DNA from: Methylobrevis albus
Lineage (GTDB): Bacteria; Pseudomonadota; Alphaproteobacteria; Rhizobiales; Pleomorphomonadaceae
Assembly: GCF_015904235.1 (NCBI RefSeq)
Contig: NZ_JADZLT010000040.1
Location: 248,001-312,000 of the forward strand
Length of the DNA stretch: 64,000 nt
Reading direction: 5' to 3'
Below, piece after piece: positions 43,345 to 51,621 of this stretch (its first letter is position 1; every line of letters begins with the position of its first letter). The notes below the pieces were generated by a model. It was not told the DNA's origin. It saw only the letters and a list, made by a program, of their open reading frames with translations, and searched no databases. The translations under genes were made by a program, and so were the position numbers.

Positions 43345-44802
43345 TCAGAAGAGTCGGAGGACGGCCTGGTCGGCCTGCGAGGCGAAGGACAGCGAGGTGG
43401 TGGAGAGCTGCTGGCGCGTCTGCAGGGCGAGGAGGTTGGCGCCTTCCTCGTTGGTGTCGGCGAGGGTGAGCTTGCTCGCGCCCTCGGTCAGCGTGTTGAT
43501 CAGCTTCTTGGTGAAGTCCTGGCGGATCTCGACGGTCGAGAGATTCGAACCGAAGGTCGAGGCCTGCTCGCGCAGGGTCGACAGCGCGGCGTTGATCGCG
43601 CTCACCGTATTGTTGATCGCGTCGTCGGTGGCAAAGCCGGAGTCGTCGGCGTCGATCGCGACGGTGCCGCTGGTGTCGGCGACTTCGGTGCGGTTGAAGT
43701 CGGCGTTGTTGGTGCTGATCGTGAAGTCGACGTCACCCTCGACGATCATGGTGCCGCCGGCGAACTGCGCGGTGAGGCCCTTGGTGCTGTTGATCAGGTC
43801 GACGAAATTCTGGACCGTGGTGTTCTCGTCGATCGCGAGCTTGCGGGCTTCGTAGCCGTTGCCGTCCTTGATCGAGATCACGTCGCCGGCCTTGAAGCCC
43901 GCCGAGGAGACGAGGGTCGAGGTCGCCGTCAGCGCTGCCGCCGTAACCGCAGTCGCAACCGCGGTGCCGCCGCCGGTGGTGTCCTTGTCGACGTCGACGT
44001 CGTAGTTCGAGCGGATCGTCAGCGCGCCGGTGTCGTTGTTGAACGAGGCGTCGATGCCGGGCTGGTCTTTCAGGAAATTGACGTAGTCCTGCACCGTCGT
44101 GTCGGCGGCGATCGTCAGCGTGTCGGTGCTGGTGCCGTCGTCGACGGTGATCACGTCGCCGACCGCATAGGCAGCCGCCCCGGTGAGCAGCGAGGTCGAC
44201 TGCAGGCCGGTCAGCGTGACCGTGGCCGTGCCGCCGGCGAGGCCGAACGAGGTGCCGGCTGCGGCGCCTTCCTCGAGCGGGCTGAGGTTGAGGCCGGCCG
44301 CCAGCGTCGAGTCGGTGAAGTCGACGGCGCCGATCTTGAGCTTCGAGGTGCTGTCTTCGTTGAAGAGCACGGTCAGGTCGTTGCCGTCGCCGGCGAGCAG
44401 GTTCTTGCCCTTGTAGGAGGCGTCCTGGGCGAGGTCCTGGATCTGGCCGAGCAGCTCGTTGTACTGCGTGGCGAGGGCCTTGCGCTCGAACTGGCTCTGG
44501 GTCTGCAGCGCCTGATTGGCTTTCGCCTTGGCGGATTCGACCAGCTTGGTGATCGCGGTGATGCCTTCGTCGGCCGCCTTGATCGTCTGGATCGCCTGGC
44601 CCATGTCGTCGAGCAGGTTCGTCAGATCGCTGCCGCGGGCGTTGAGGCCGGTCGCCGTGAAGAAGGAGTTCGGATTGTCGAGCGCCGAGTTGACCTTGTT
44701 GCCGGTCGAAAGCCGGTTCTGGGTCCGCGACATCATGTCCGCGGTCGACTGAAGCGTCAGCAGGTTCTGACGCACGCCAGAGGAGAGCGTGATATCCGAC
44801 AT
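43345..44802 (-). CDS. Flagellin 2 (long form)
   Basis: A 485-residue flagellin. The conserved ends are TQNRLSTGNKVNSALDNPNS and LADTNEEGANLLALQTRQQL with terminal LF. The central part is about 100 residues longer than in flagellins 1 and 3. It has two flagellin-IN-like motifs: about 214-272 (GDVITVDDGTSTDTLTIAAD, TTVQDYVNFL) and about 304-363 (GDVISIKDGNGYEARKLAID, TTVQNFVDLI). The leader carries two adjacent hairpins with AGGAA and AGAAC loops. It is followed by a strong hairpin. Confidence 0.95.
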   Translation of the reverse strand: MSDITLSSGVRQNLLTLQSTADMMSRTQNRLSTGNKVNSALDNPNSFFTATGLNARGSDLTNLLDDMGQAIQTIKAADEGITAITKLVESAKAKANQALQTQSQFERKALATQYNELLGQIQDLAQDASYKGKNLLAGDGNDLTVLFNEDSTSKLKIGAVDFTDSTLAAGLNLSPLEEGAAAGTSFGLAGGTATVTLTGLQSTSLLTGAAAYAVGDVITVDDGTSTDTLTIAADTTVQDYVNFLKDQPGIDASFNNDTGALTIRSNYDVDVDKDTTGGGTAVATAVTAAALTATSTLVSSAGFKAGDVISIKDGNGYEARKLAIDENTTVQNFVDLINSTKGLTAQFAGGTMIVEGDVDFTISTNNADFNRTEVADTSGTVAIDADDSGFATDDAINNTVSAINAALSTLREQASTFGSNLSTVEIRQDFTKKLINTLTEGASKLTLADTNEEGANLLALQTRQQLSTTSLSFASQADQAVLRLF

Positions 44803-44828
44803 GTAGTGCCCCTATCCTGGGTTACTGA

Positions 44829-44864
44829 CCGCTCTTCCTGAGCGGCCCGCTCGTTCTGAGCGGG
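44829..44864 (-). promoter_or_regulatory. Tandem AGRA-loop hairpins in the flagellin 2 leader
   Basis: Two directly adjacent inverted repeats: 44829-44845 (stem CCGCTC/GAGCGG) and 44846-44864 (stem CCCGCTC/GAGCGGG). In the RNA the loops read AGGAA and AGAAC. The first hairpin ends 26 bases before the start codon, just ahead of the ribosome site. Likely FlbT-binding leader, by analogy to Caulobacter. Confidence 0.6.
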
Positions 44865-44984
44865 TTGAGAACCACCATCCCGGATTAACCTTAAACGATG
44901 ATTAATGCGTCGCAGTCTGCGAAAAATCTCCGTCAGATTGATGGTGGCGCCCCTCGCCGGGGCGCTGAGGGCAGGGTGGCGCGC

Positions 44985-45021
44985 AAAGAAAAACGGCGGG
45001 CACCCGGGGGTGCCCGCCGTT
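44985..45021 (-). terminator. Intrinsic terminator after flagellin 3
   Basis: Perfect 14-bp arms 44992-45005 (AACGGCGGGCACCC) and 45008-45021, followed on the minus strand by TTTTTCTTTG. It lies about 70 bases after the flagellin 3 stop. Confidence 0.9.
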
Positions 45022-45092
45022 CATTCTGCGTCTTCGTTCGTCGCACCTCGTCCTGATCCTCGACGTCGCCGGCGGGGGCCGGCGCGACGGGT

Positions 45093-46211
45093 TCAGAACA
45101 GGCGGAGCACGTTCTGCGAGGCCTGCGCGGCCAGCGACAGCGAGGTGGTGGCGAGGGACTGCTGGGTCTGGAGCGCCAGCAGGTTCGCGCCTTCCTCGTT
45201 GGTGTCGGCGAGCGTCAGCTTGCCGGCGCCTTCGGTCAGGGTGTTGACCATCGCCTTGGTGAAGTCCTGGCGGGTTTCCACGATCGACAGGTTGGTACCG
45301 AAGGTGGAGGCCTGCGAACGCAGGGTGTCCTGCGCGGACTTCAGGTCGTCGATGACGGCGTTGATGGCCGCATCAGAGTTGAAGCCGCTGGAGCCCACGA
45401 CCGCGGTGTCAGCGTTCTCGCCCGAGGATTCGACCGTCAGGTTGACGGAGGATTCGATCTCGATCGAGTCGTCGGTGGCGTTGAACTTCGCCTTGACGCC
45501 GCTGATTTCATTGAGGGCGTCGGTCAGGTCCTCGACGGTCGCCGTATCGGCGTCGAGTTCGGCGACCACGCCGCCCGAGCCGTTGCGGATGGTGACGGTC
45601 GAACCGGCATCGAAGCCGAAGGTCGCCAGCGTGTCGGTTTCGTCGGCGGTGCCGGCGAGGTCGATCGTGCCGGTGCCCGCGCCGCCGGCGACGGCGGAGA
45701 GGCCGAGGCCGGACGAGGTCAGGTCGACCGACGAGATGTCGAGCTTCGACGAGCCGTCTTCGTTGAACGACACCTTGAGGTCGTTCGCCGAGCTGGCGCC
45801 ACCGATCAGGTTCTTGCCCTTGTAGCCCGAGTCGCCGACGAGGTCGTCGATCTGGGTCATCAGCTCGTTGTATTCCGAGGCGTACTGGTCGCGCTCGTTG
45901 GCGTCGGCGGTCGTCAGCGCCTGGTTCGCCTTCGCCTTGGCGGCGTCGACGAGCTTGCTGACGGCCTGGATGCCCTTGTCGGCGGCCTTCAGCGTCTGCA
46001 CGGCCTGGCCCATGTCGTCGAGCAGGTTGGTGAGGTCGCCGGCGCGGTTCTCGAGGCCCTTCGCGGTGAAGAAGGAGTTCGGATTGTCGAGCGCGGAGTT
46101 GACCTTCTTGCCGGTCGCCAGCTTGTCCTGAACCTTCGACATCATGTCTGCAGTCGTCTGCAGCGTGTTGAGGTTGTTGCGGACGGCCGAAGTAAGAGTG
46201 ATACCAGCCAT
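45093..46211 (-). CDS. Flagellin 3
   Basis: A 372-residue flagellin with ends VQDKLATGKKVNSALDNPNS and LADTNEEGANLLALQTQQSL and terminal LF. It has one flagellin-IN-like motif near 200-260 (GSTVTIRNGSGGVVAELDAD...). It is slightly different from flagellins 1 and 2 in the closing SLATTSLSLAAQASQNVL. The leader holds two adjacent AGRA-loop hairpins and the gene ends at a strong intrinsic terminator, suggesting an independent and abundant transcript; it is probably a major filament subunit. Confidence 0.95.
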   Translation of the reverse strand: MAGITLTSAVRNNLNTLQTTADMMSKVQDKLATGKKVNSALDNPNSFFTAKGLENRAGDLTNLLDDMGQAVQTLKAADKGIQAVSKLVDAAKAKANQALTTADANERDQYASEYNELMTQIDDLVGDSGYKGKNLIGGASSANDLKVSFNEDGSSKLDISSVDLTSSGLGLSAVAGGAGTGTIDLAGTADETDTLATFGFDAGSTVTIRNGSGGVVAELDADTATVEDLTDALNEISGVKAKFNATDDSIEIESSVNLTVESSGENADTAVVGSSGFNSDAAINAVIDDLKSAQDTLRSQASTFGTNLSIVETRQDFTKAMVNTLTEGAGKLTLADTNEEGANLLALQTQQSLATTSLSLAAQASQNVLRLF

Positions 46212-46533
46212 AATATATTGCCCTTCTGGTCTGTCTTAGAGCGCTTTCTGCGCTACCTGTACTTCTGTCAGGTGGGCTTAAGTTGGCTGGCAAAAGATAA
46301 TCGAAGAATAACAACTATGGTTAAGTGTAGTTAACCCTAACGTATGGTCTATTTTATACTTTGTCGCAATTTGAATTGCAGGAAGAAACTGCCGCGCGCG
46401 CAAAGACCGCGCCTTGCAGAATGCGAGGCACGGTTCGTCAGAATGGTCGGGAAGAGATGAAGGCCCGCGCGGGCGGGGCAGGGGACGCCGCTGGCCGGCG
46501 GCGGTCGGCAAGGATCGGCCGACCGCGGGTGCG
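46212..46533 (-). promoter_or_regulatory. Promoter and leader region of flagellin 3
   Basis: About 320 AT-richer bases. It holds the tandem hairpins (46240-46273), a CtrA-like GTTAACTACACTTAACC with a six-base instead of seven-base spacer near 46329-46345, and an AAGGG ribosome site. A -24/-12-like TGCAATTCAAATTGC at 46366-46380 lacks the required GG. No gene seen. Confidence 0.5.
46240..46273 (-). promoter_or_regulatory. Tandem AGRA-loop hairpins in the flagellin 3 leader
   Basis: Two adjacent inverted repeats: 46240-46254 (AGCGC/GCGCT, RNA loop AGAAA) and 46255-46273 (ACCTG-AC/GT-CAGGT with one bulged base, RNA loop AGAA). They begin 28 bases before the start codon, the same layout as in flagellin 2 though the stems differ. 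Confidence 0.6.
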
Positions 46534-46995
46534 TCAGGCGGTGAGGTCGTAGACGGGGCTGCGGCCCGGGGCGGCGACCTCGCCAAAGGCGCGCATGGTG
46601 GCGCGGATCTTGATCAGCACTTCCTCGGGCACCTGCTTGATCACGTCGCCGGTCTCGACGTCGACGCGCTTGAAGACCAGGTCTTCGGTGCGCTCGTCAC
46701 GCTCGGTGCGGTCTTCGACGCGCTCGCGCCGTGACGGGTCGCCCGCCGTCTCGGGCGGCTTCTCGTCCGCTTCCGAAGCCTGGAACGAAACCTGACGCTC
46801 GGCGGCGAACGCGGCCGGGTCGGTGCCGTTGAGGCGGTTGCGGTAGTCGGTGACGGCTCGATCGCTCGCGTTCACATCCGTGACGACCGCAGGACCGGCG
46901 AGTTCCGTCGGAGATTCGGTTCGACCGGTTTCGGGCGGCCGCGGCGTCGGCGCGGTCACGCCGGCAATCACCGGTCTGACGAGGCCGAAATCCAT
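46534..46995 (-). CDS. FlaG-like flagellar protein
   Basis: A 153-residue protein. The N-terminal 95 residues are polar and probably disordered. The C-terminus LVFKRVDVETGDVIKQVPEE followed by VLIKIRATMRAF matches the FlaG core (VxxxVDxETGEVIRQIPxE). FlaG proteins affect filament length. MDFGLVRPV is chosen as start with GAGG nine bases before it; an ATG three codons upstream is the alternative. It sits between the flagellin and basal-body genes, on the same strand. Confidence 0.7.
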   Translation of the reverse strand: MDFGLVRPVIAGVTAPTPRPPETGRTESPTELAGPAVVTDVNASDRAVTDYRNRLNGTDPAAFAAERQVSFQASEADEKPPETAGDPSRRERVEDRTERDERTEDLVFKRVDVETGDVIKQVPEEVLIKIRATMRAFGEVAAPGRSPVYDLTA

Positions 46996-47324
46996 TTCGC
47001 GCATCCTCTTTTCAGCGGTTCAGGAAAGCGAAGCTTCCCTACGCTGACGATCGCATGGCGCGACTGAAGAAGAAGTTTGGCGAATACTTAAAGTTTTAAC
47101 GGTCGTTATCTTTGTTGTGTTGAGAGGCTGCTTGGTCGGCAGCGGCGCGTGCCTTGAAACGCGCGGCGCGGGCGCGGGCGGCGGGCCCCGTCATGGTTAA
47201 GCATGGGGCGGCGGCCCCGCCCCGGGACTGGCCGGGGCTGAAAGAATGCAGCCCTCCGGGCGAAAAGCCTCGCGAATTCAATCCGATAGTGCTTTCTGGC
47301 CCGGCCGCGACCGGAAGCGGCGGA
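46996..47324. other. Intergenic region before the FlaG-like gene
   Basis: About 330 bases. The stretch next to the FlaG-like start is AT-richer (around 47070-47110), so a promoter is likely there. GC-rich hairpin-forming sequence around 47205-47240 could end the flgI operon. No motif or gene was recognised. Confidence 0.4.
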
Positions 47325-47798
47325 TCAGAGGCTGCGGTCGAGCGCGATGCCGCGGGCGCCGCCATAGGCGCGGGCGGCGGCTGTGGCCGGGCGGCCATAG
47401 GTCTGCGGCGTGCGCTGACCCTCGACTTCGCGGGCGACGGCGCGCATCAGGTCCTCGGCGACCTGGTGGGCGGTGGCGAGGACGGCGAGGTTGATCTGCA
47501 GGTCGGCCTGCAGCAGGTGATGGCGCTTGCGGATGCGCTGCGTCTCGACCGGGGCGAGGCGGCCGAGGGCGGCGACCTCGCGCTGGGCGCGCAGCATCAG
47601 CGCCACATAGACGTCGCTGCACTCCTGCTTGCGCGCCGCCATCGCCGCCGCCGCCTTGAGCCGCCCGGCGCGCACGAGGTCGGTTTCCTCGTCGATGACG
47701 GTGGACAGGGCGACGATCGACGCGTCGAGCTGGTCGATCAGGGCGCGTGCGGCCACCTGGCTGGTGACGGGCAGGTCGGCGGGGGTCGGGTCGGTCAT
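47325..47798 (-). CDS. FlgN-like flagellar protein
   Basis: A 157-residue helical protein. The core RALIDQLDASIVALSTVIDE, KAAAAMAARKQECSDVYVAL and LRAQREVAALGRLAPVETQR gives a long helical hairpin like the FlgN family of hook-associated-protein chaperones. The start overlaps the flgJ stop as ATGA. Position after flgI-flgJ is usual for this gene in alphaproteobacteria. The exact family assignment is by pattern and context. Confidence 0.6.
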   Translation of the reverse strand: MTDPTPADLPVTSQVAARALIDQLDASIVALSTVIDEETDLVRAGRLKAAAAMAARKQECSDVYVALMLRAQREVAALGRLAPVETQRIRKRHHLLQADLQINLAVLATAHQVAEDLMRAVAREVEGQRTPQTYGRPATAAARAYGGARGIALDRSL

Positions 47799-48112
47799 TG
47801 CGGGTTGGCTTCCTGGATCTGGAGCAGCTGGCGGGCGATCGGTTCGGCGAGGCCGATGCCGCCGCGGGCGGCGAAGCTGTTGGCGTATTCGTCGACGAGG
47901 AGCTCCTTCCAGCTTTCGGTGCCGGTTCCGCCGCCGGTGATCTCGTTCTCGCCGACGCCCTCGAACATCGATTTCAGGTAATTGGCGAGGAAGACGGATT
48001 CGAAGTCCGAGGCCATCGCCTCGGCGCGGGCGCGCCGGGCGTCGGCGGGCGCCGCCGCGGGGGCGCGGGTGGCGGCGGGCGCCTGTACGGCCAGCATGGC
48101 GGCGACGTCCAT
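47795..48112 (-). CDS. flgJ: Rod-binding protein (FlgJ N-terminal type)
   Basis: A 105-residue protein equal to the rod-binding half of FlgJ, without the muramidase domain. SDFESVFLANYLKSMFEGVG and ESWKELLVDEYANSFAARGG, then IGLAEPIARQLL, are diagnostic. It helps rod assembly through the peptidoglycan layer. ATG 48112 overlaps the flgI stop as TGATG; an adjacent GTG one codon upstream is possible. Because the muramidase half is absent, a separate lytic enzyme must open the wall. Confidence 0.9.
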   Translation of the reverse strand: MDVAAMLAVQAPAATRAPAAAPADARRARAEAMASDFESVFLANYLKSMFEGVGENEITGGGTGTESWKELLVDEYANSFAARGGIGLAEPIARQLLQIQEANPQ

Positions 48113-49233
48113 CACATCACCTCGATTTCGGCCTGCAGCGCGCCGGCGGCCTTGATCGCCTGCAGGATGGAGATCAGGTCGCGCGGCCCGAGGCCGAGCG
48201 CGTTGAGGCCGTCGACCAGCTCGCGCAGCGTCACGCCGGCCTTCACCACCGCGAGCTTCTGCTCGACGCCGTCCTGGACGTCGACCTGGGTGCGCGGGGT
48301 GACCACGGTCTGGCCGTCGCTGAACGGTTCGGGCTGCGACACCTGCGGGTCCTCGGTGACGAGCACGGTGAGGTTGCCCTGCGCCACGGCGACGGTGGAG
48401 ACCCGCACCTCCTGGCCGATGACGATGATGCCGGTCGATTCGTCGATCACCACCTTGGCCGGCAGGTCGGGCTCGACGATCAGCTGCTCGATGTCGGTGA
48501 GCAGGTCGACGATGTTGCCGTTGAACTTCGGCGGCAGGGTGAGGCGCACGGTCGAGGGGTCGGTCGGTTCGGCGACCGGCTGGCCGAGCAGTTCGTTGAC
48601 GGCCATGGCGATGCGGCGCGCCGTGGTGAAGTCCGGGTTGCGCAGCGAGAGGCGCACCGTGCTCATGCTGGCGAGCTTGAAGGGGATCTCGCGCTCGATC
48701 ACGGCGCCGCTGGCGATGCGGCCGGAGGTCGGCACGCCGCGCGTCACGCTGGCGCCGTCGCCCTCGGCCGAGAAGCCGCCGATCGCCAGCGGCCCCTGCG
48801 CGATGGCGTAGACCTCGCCGTCGGCGCCGAGCAGCGGCGTCACCAGCAGCGTGCCGCCCTGCAGGCTCTTCGAATCGCCGAGCGCGCTCACCGAGACGTC
48901 GATGCGCGCGCCCTGGGTGCCGAACGGCGGCAGGTGGGCCGTCACCATCACCGCGGCGATGTTGGCGGTGCGCATGGTCGAATCGCGCACGTTGACGCCG
49001 AGCCGCTCCAGCATCGCCTGCAGGCTCTGGCGGGTGAACGGCGTGTTGTTGAGGCTGTCGCCCGTGCCCTGGAGGCCGACGACGAGGCCGTAGCCGATCA
49101 GCTGGTTCTCGCGCACGCCCTCGATATCGACGATGTCCTTGATCCGCGACGAAGCCGCGGCCGGCAGAGCGGCGAAGCCGACCACGAGCGCGAGCGCTGC
49201 GGCGGCGAGGCGGACGAAATGGCGTTTCAGCAT
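48112..49233 (-). CDS. flgI: Flagellar P-ring protein FlgI
   Basis: A 373-residue periplasmic P-ring subunit with signal peptide (LVVGFAALPAAASS). The family motif follows: IKDIVDIEGVRENQLIGYGL, VVGLQGTGDSLNNTPFTRQS. The end GLNALGLGPRDLISILQAIK and AAGALQAEIEV is typical. A sigma-54 promoter (49261-49275) and a GGCA-N5-TGCC box upstream suggest FlbD control. It starts the flgI-flgJ-FlgN-like operon and is divergent from fliX. Confidence 0.95.
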   Translation of the reverse strand: MLKRHFVRLAAAALALVVGFAALPAAASSRIKDIVDIEGVRENQLIGYGLVVGLQGTGDSLNNTPFTRQSLQAMLERLGVNVRDSTMRTANIAAVMVTAHLPPFGTQGARIDVSVSALGDSKSLQGGTLLVTPLLGADGEVYAIAQGPLAIGGFSAEGDGASVTRGVPTSGRIASGAVIEREIPFKLASMSTVRLSLRNPDFTTARRIAMAVNELLGQPVAEPTDPSTVRLTLPPKFNGNIVDLLTDIEQLIVEPDLPAKVVIDESTGIIVIGQEVRVSTVAVAQGNLTVLVTEDPQVSQPEPFSDGQTVVTPRTQVDVQDGVEQKLAVVKAGVTLRELVDGLNALGLGPRDLISILQAIKAAGALQAEIEVM

Positions 49234-49260
49234 TGGCGGTATCTCCCGGCCTTCAGAGAC

Positions 49261-49275
49261 GCAAGCGCCGGGCCA
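49261..49275 (-). promoter_or_regulatory. Sigma-54 promoter of flgI
   Basis: On the minus strand TGGCCCGGCGCTTGC, matching TGGCMC-N5-TTGC at exact spacing, 28 bases before the flgI start. The FlbD-like box at 49383-49395 is about 108 bp upstream. Confidence 0.65.
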
Positions 49276-49382
49276 AGGCGGCGGCCAATGGAAAGTCCTT
49301 ATGGATCAATGAAATGCGCGCGCGGCGCCGGCCCGGCTCACCAGCGAGACCGGTTCCGACCGGGCAAGGCCGTCCACCGCCC

Positions 49383-49395
49383 GGCAGAAACTGCC
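49383..49395. promoter_or_regulatory. Putative FlbD site between flgI and fliX
   Basis: Palindrome GGCAGAAACTGCC (GGCA-N5-TGCC). It lies seven bases from the CtrA box and could act on both divergent genes. Confidence 0.6.
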
Positions 49396-49401
49396 CTATC
49401 G

Positions 49402-49418
49402 TTAACAACGCATTAACC
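49402..49418 (+). promoter_or_regulatory. CtrA box upstream of fliX
   Basis: TTAACAACGCATTAACC matches TTAA-N7-TTAACC perfectly. In Caulobacter, fliX is CtrA-dependent. Confidence 0.8.
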
Positions 49419-49527
49419 ATTTCGGACCACATGCTTGGGTGCGATGCGGCGGTGCCGCGCCGGCCCGGACGGGGCGGCGACGGGGGTCCGCAACTCGCGA
49501 TCCAGCTTGAGGGGAACCGCGGTTTCG

Positions 49528-49956
49528 ATGCGCATCACGGGGCTCAATCGGCCGTCTCTCAGCCCTGTCGCCGGCGCGGTTCGCCGCGCGGAGGGTGGCG
49601 CGGTGTTCTCGCCCATGGCCGCCGCGACGGGCGGCGCCGCGGCGACGACGGCGGCCGCCGGCACCGCCTCGCTCGCCGGTCTCGACGCCCTGCTCGCGCT
49701 GCAGGCGCTGCCCGCCGAGAAGCCGAACCGGCAGAAGACGGTGCGCCGCGGCCACGACGTGCTCAACGTGCTCGACGAGATGAAGCTCGGCCTGCTCGGC
49801 GGCCCGGTCGGCGGCGAAGCGCTCGAGCGGCTGGCCACTCTGGTGCGCGAGGGCCGGTCCGAGGAGCTCGACGACCCGGTGCTGGCGGGCCTGATGGCCG
49901 ACATCGAATTGCGCGCGATGGTCGAACTCGCCAAGCACGGCAAGTTCGTCGATTGA
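49528..49956 (+). CDS. fliX: Flagellar assembly regulator FliX
   Basis: A 142-residue cytoplasmic regulator. The start MRITGLNRPSLSPVAGAVRR is the typical FliX opening. The conserved C-terminal half contains GLDALLALQALPAE, RRGHDVLNVLDEMKLGLLGG and LAGLMADIELRAMVELAKHG. FliX joins completion of early basal-body assembly to the activity of FlbD in Caulobacter. It lies under a perfect CtrA box and divergent from flgI. Confidence 0.93.
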   Translation: MRITGLNRPSLSPVAGAVRRAEGGAVFSPMAAATGGAAATTAAAGTASLAGLDALLALQALPAEKPNRQKTVRRGHDVLNVLDEMKLGLLGGPVGGEALERLATLVREGRSEELDDPVLAGLMADIELRAMVELAKHGKFVD

Positions 49957-50164
49957 GCGCGGAGCGGCCGAAACCGGCGCGGCCGACGGCGAGGCCAAAC
50001 GTGCGGCCTGTCATAAAGTCTTGAACAAGGTGTGTTTTCTGCTTCGCCTCAGAGGCGTGGCATTGGCGCCACCGGCAGTTGGCACGCGGGTTGATAGGGC
50101 GTTGTGATGCCGGGAGGGGATCGCTATATTCCCGCCGGCACCGGAGCCAAGGAGAGATGGCCGG

Positions 50165-50581
50165 ATGTTGATCGAGCTAGCCGAGGACTATCGACCCTCT
50201 GACGACGAGCCGTTCATGAACGAACGGCAGCGGGAATATTTCCGCCGCAAGCTGCTGGACTGGAAGGACGACATCCTCCGGGAGAGCAAGGAGACGCTGC
50301 AGCATCTCCAGGACGACAATATCAATCTGCCCGACATCGCCGACCGTGCCTCGTCCGAGACCGACCGCGCGATCGAACTCAGGGCGCGGGATCGCCAGCG
50401 AAAGCTGATCTCGAAGATCGATTCGGCCATGAAGCGGATCGACGACGGCACCTACGGCTACTGCGAGGAAACCGGCGAACCGATCTCGCTGAAGCGTCTC
50501 GACGCCCGGCCGATCGCCACGCTGTCGATCGAGGCGCAGGAGCGGCACGAGCGCCGCGAGCGCGTCTACCGCGACGACTAG
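50165..50581 (+). CDS. dksA: DksA-type RNA polymerase-binding factor
   Basis: A 138-residue protein. MNERQREYFRRKLLDWKDD and the coiled coil (SSETDRAIELRARDRQRKLI) with the acidic tip DIADRASSETD mark the DksA family. The C-terminal finger YGYCEETGEPISLKRLDARP keeps a single Cys, so it probably does not bind zinc; this reduced finger is common in alphaproteobacteria. AAGGAG lies ten bases before the ATG. It acts with ppGpp on RNA polymerase. It ends at a strong terminator. Confidence 0.93.
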   Translation: MLIELAEDYRPSDDEPFMNERQREYFRRKLLDWKDDILRESKETLQHLQDDNINLPDIADRASSETDRAIELRARDRQRKLISKIDSAMKRIDDGTYGYCEETGEPISLKRLDARPIATLSIEAQERHERRERVYRDD

Positions 50582-50620
50582 GACCGCGAGCGACCGACAA
50601 CCACCGGCGTCTCTCTCTCC

Positions 50621-50646
50621 ACGGCACCCTTCGGGGTGCCGTTTTT
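50621..50646 (+). terminator. Intrinsic terminator of dksA
   Basis: Stem ACGGCACCC / GGGTGCCGT with TTCG tetraloop, followed by TTTTT. Confidence 0.93.
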
Positions 50647-50871
50647 CGTTTGGGGCGGGCGCTTCTCCATCCGGTTCGAGCGGGCGGTCAACGAGGCGAC
50701 GGGCACGGAGCGTCCGATGGGGGAGGGGACGCGCCGTGCCCGTGCTGGGGCCGGACGGCGAGGGGAGCGCCGCCGGCGGGCCGGGACCTGCTGCCGATGG
50801 GGAGCGGCGGGCGGGGTCCGGGAGGTGGTGTCCGGCCGCGGTGAGGGCGGCCGGACGAAGGTCGGGAGGCG

Positions 50872-51621
50872 TCAGAAGGGGAGGATGATGTCCATCACCT
50901 GCTGGCCGTAGCGCGGCTGCTGCACCTCGGTGATCTGGCCGCGGCCGCCGTAGGCGACGCGCGCCTCGGCGATCTTGGCGCTGTCGATGGTGTTGTCGGC
51001 GGCGATGTCCTCGGGGCGCACGACGCCGGCCACCACGAGCTCGCGCACCTCGAAGTTGACGCGCACCTCCTGGCGGCCCTCGATCACCAGATTGCCGTTC
51101 GGCAGCAGCTGGGTGACCACGGCGGCGACGTTGGTGGTGACGGCTTCCGAGCGGTTGATCGAGCCGGCGCCGGTCGACGACGAGGCGCTGCTGTTGGAGG
51201 CGATGGCGTCGAGTTCGGTGCCGCCCGGCAGCGCGTTGGCGATCGCGTTGCCGATGGCGCCCTCGATGCCCATCGTGTCGCTGCCGGTCCGGCTGCGCTG
51301 GGTCGAGTTGGCGATCTTGGCGTTGTCGGTGATGCGCACCTTGACGGTCAGGATGTCGCCGATGTTGCGGGCGCGCTGGTCCTTGAAGAAGCTGCGCGAA
51401 CCGGACTGCCAGAGCGAGTTCGGGCTGTACTGCACCGGCTCGATCTGCGGCATCGGCATCTGCACCGGCCGGTAGCCGGGGCTGGTGGTGGGATCCTGGA
51501 TCGCCGACAGCTTCGGCGTCTCGCCGACGGCCTTCAGCCGGTCGACGGTGGAGCCGCAGGCGCCGAGGAGCAGCGCGGGCACGAGGAGGGCCGCCAGCCG
51601 GCCGAGGGGGCGCGGGGTCAT
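50872..51621 (-). CDS. flgH: Flagellar L-ring protein FlgH
   Basis: A 249-residue outer-membrane lipoprotein with lipobox LLGAC. Diagnostic blocks are SLWQSGSRSFFKDQRARNIG, DILTVKVRITDNAKIANST and LVIEGRQEVRVNFEVRELVV, then GVVRPEDIAADNTI. The start overlaps flgA by ATGA, so it is the last gene of flgF-flgG-flgA-flgH. Confidence 0.95.
   Translation of the reverse strand: MTPRPLGRLAALLVPALLLGACGSTVDRLKAVGETPKLSAIQDPTTSPGYRPVQMPMPQIEPVQYSPNSLWQSGSRSFFKDQRARNIGDILTVKVRITDNAKIANSTQRSRTGSDTMGIEGAIGNAIANALPGGTELDAIASNSSASSSTGAGSINRSEAVTTNVAAVVTQLLPNGNLVIEGRQEVRVNFEVRELVVAGVVRPEDIAADNTIDSAKIAEARVAYGGRGQITEVQQPRYGQQVMDIILPF

Noticed and set aside
46366..46380. Sigma-54-like TGCAATTCAAATTGC before flagellin 3
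   Set aside because: The GG of the -24 element is missing, so sigma-54 recognition is unlikely.
50080..50094. Sigma-54-like TGGCACGCGGGTTGA before dksA
   Set aside because: The -24 half is perfect but the -12 half lacks the essential GC, and there is no enhancer-like box about 100 bp upstream.
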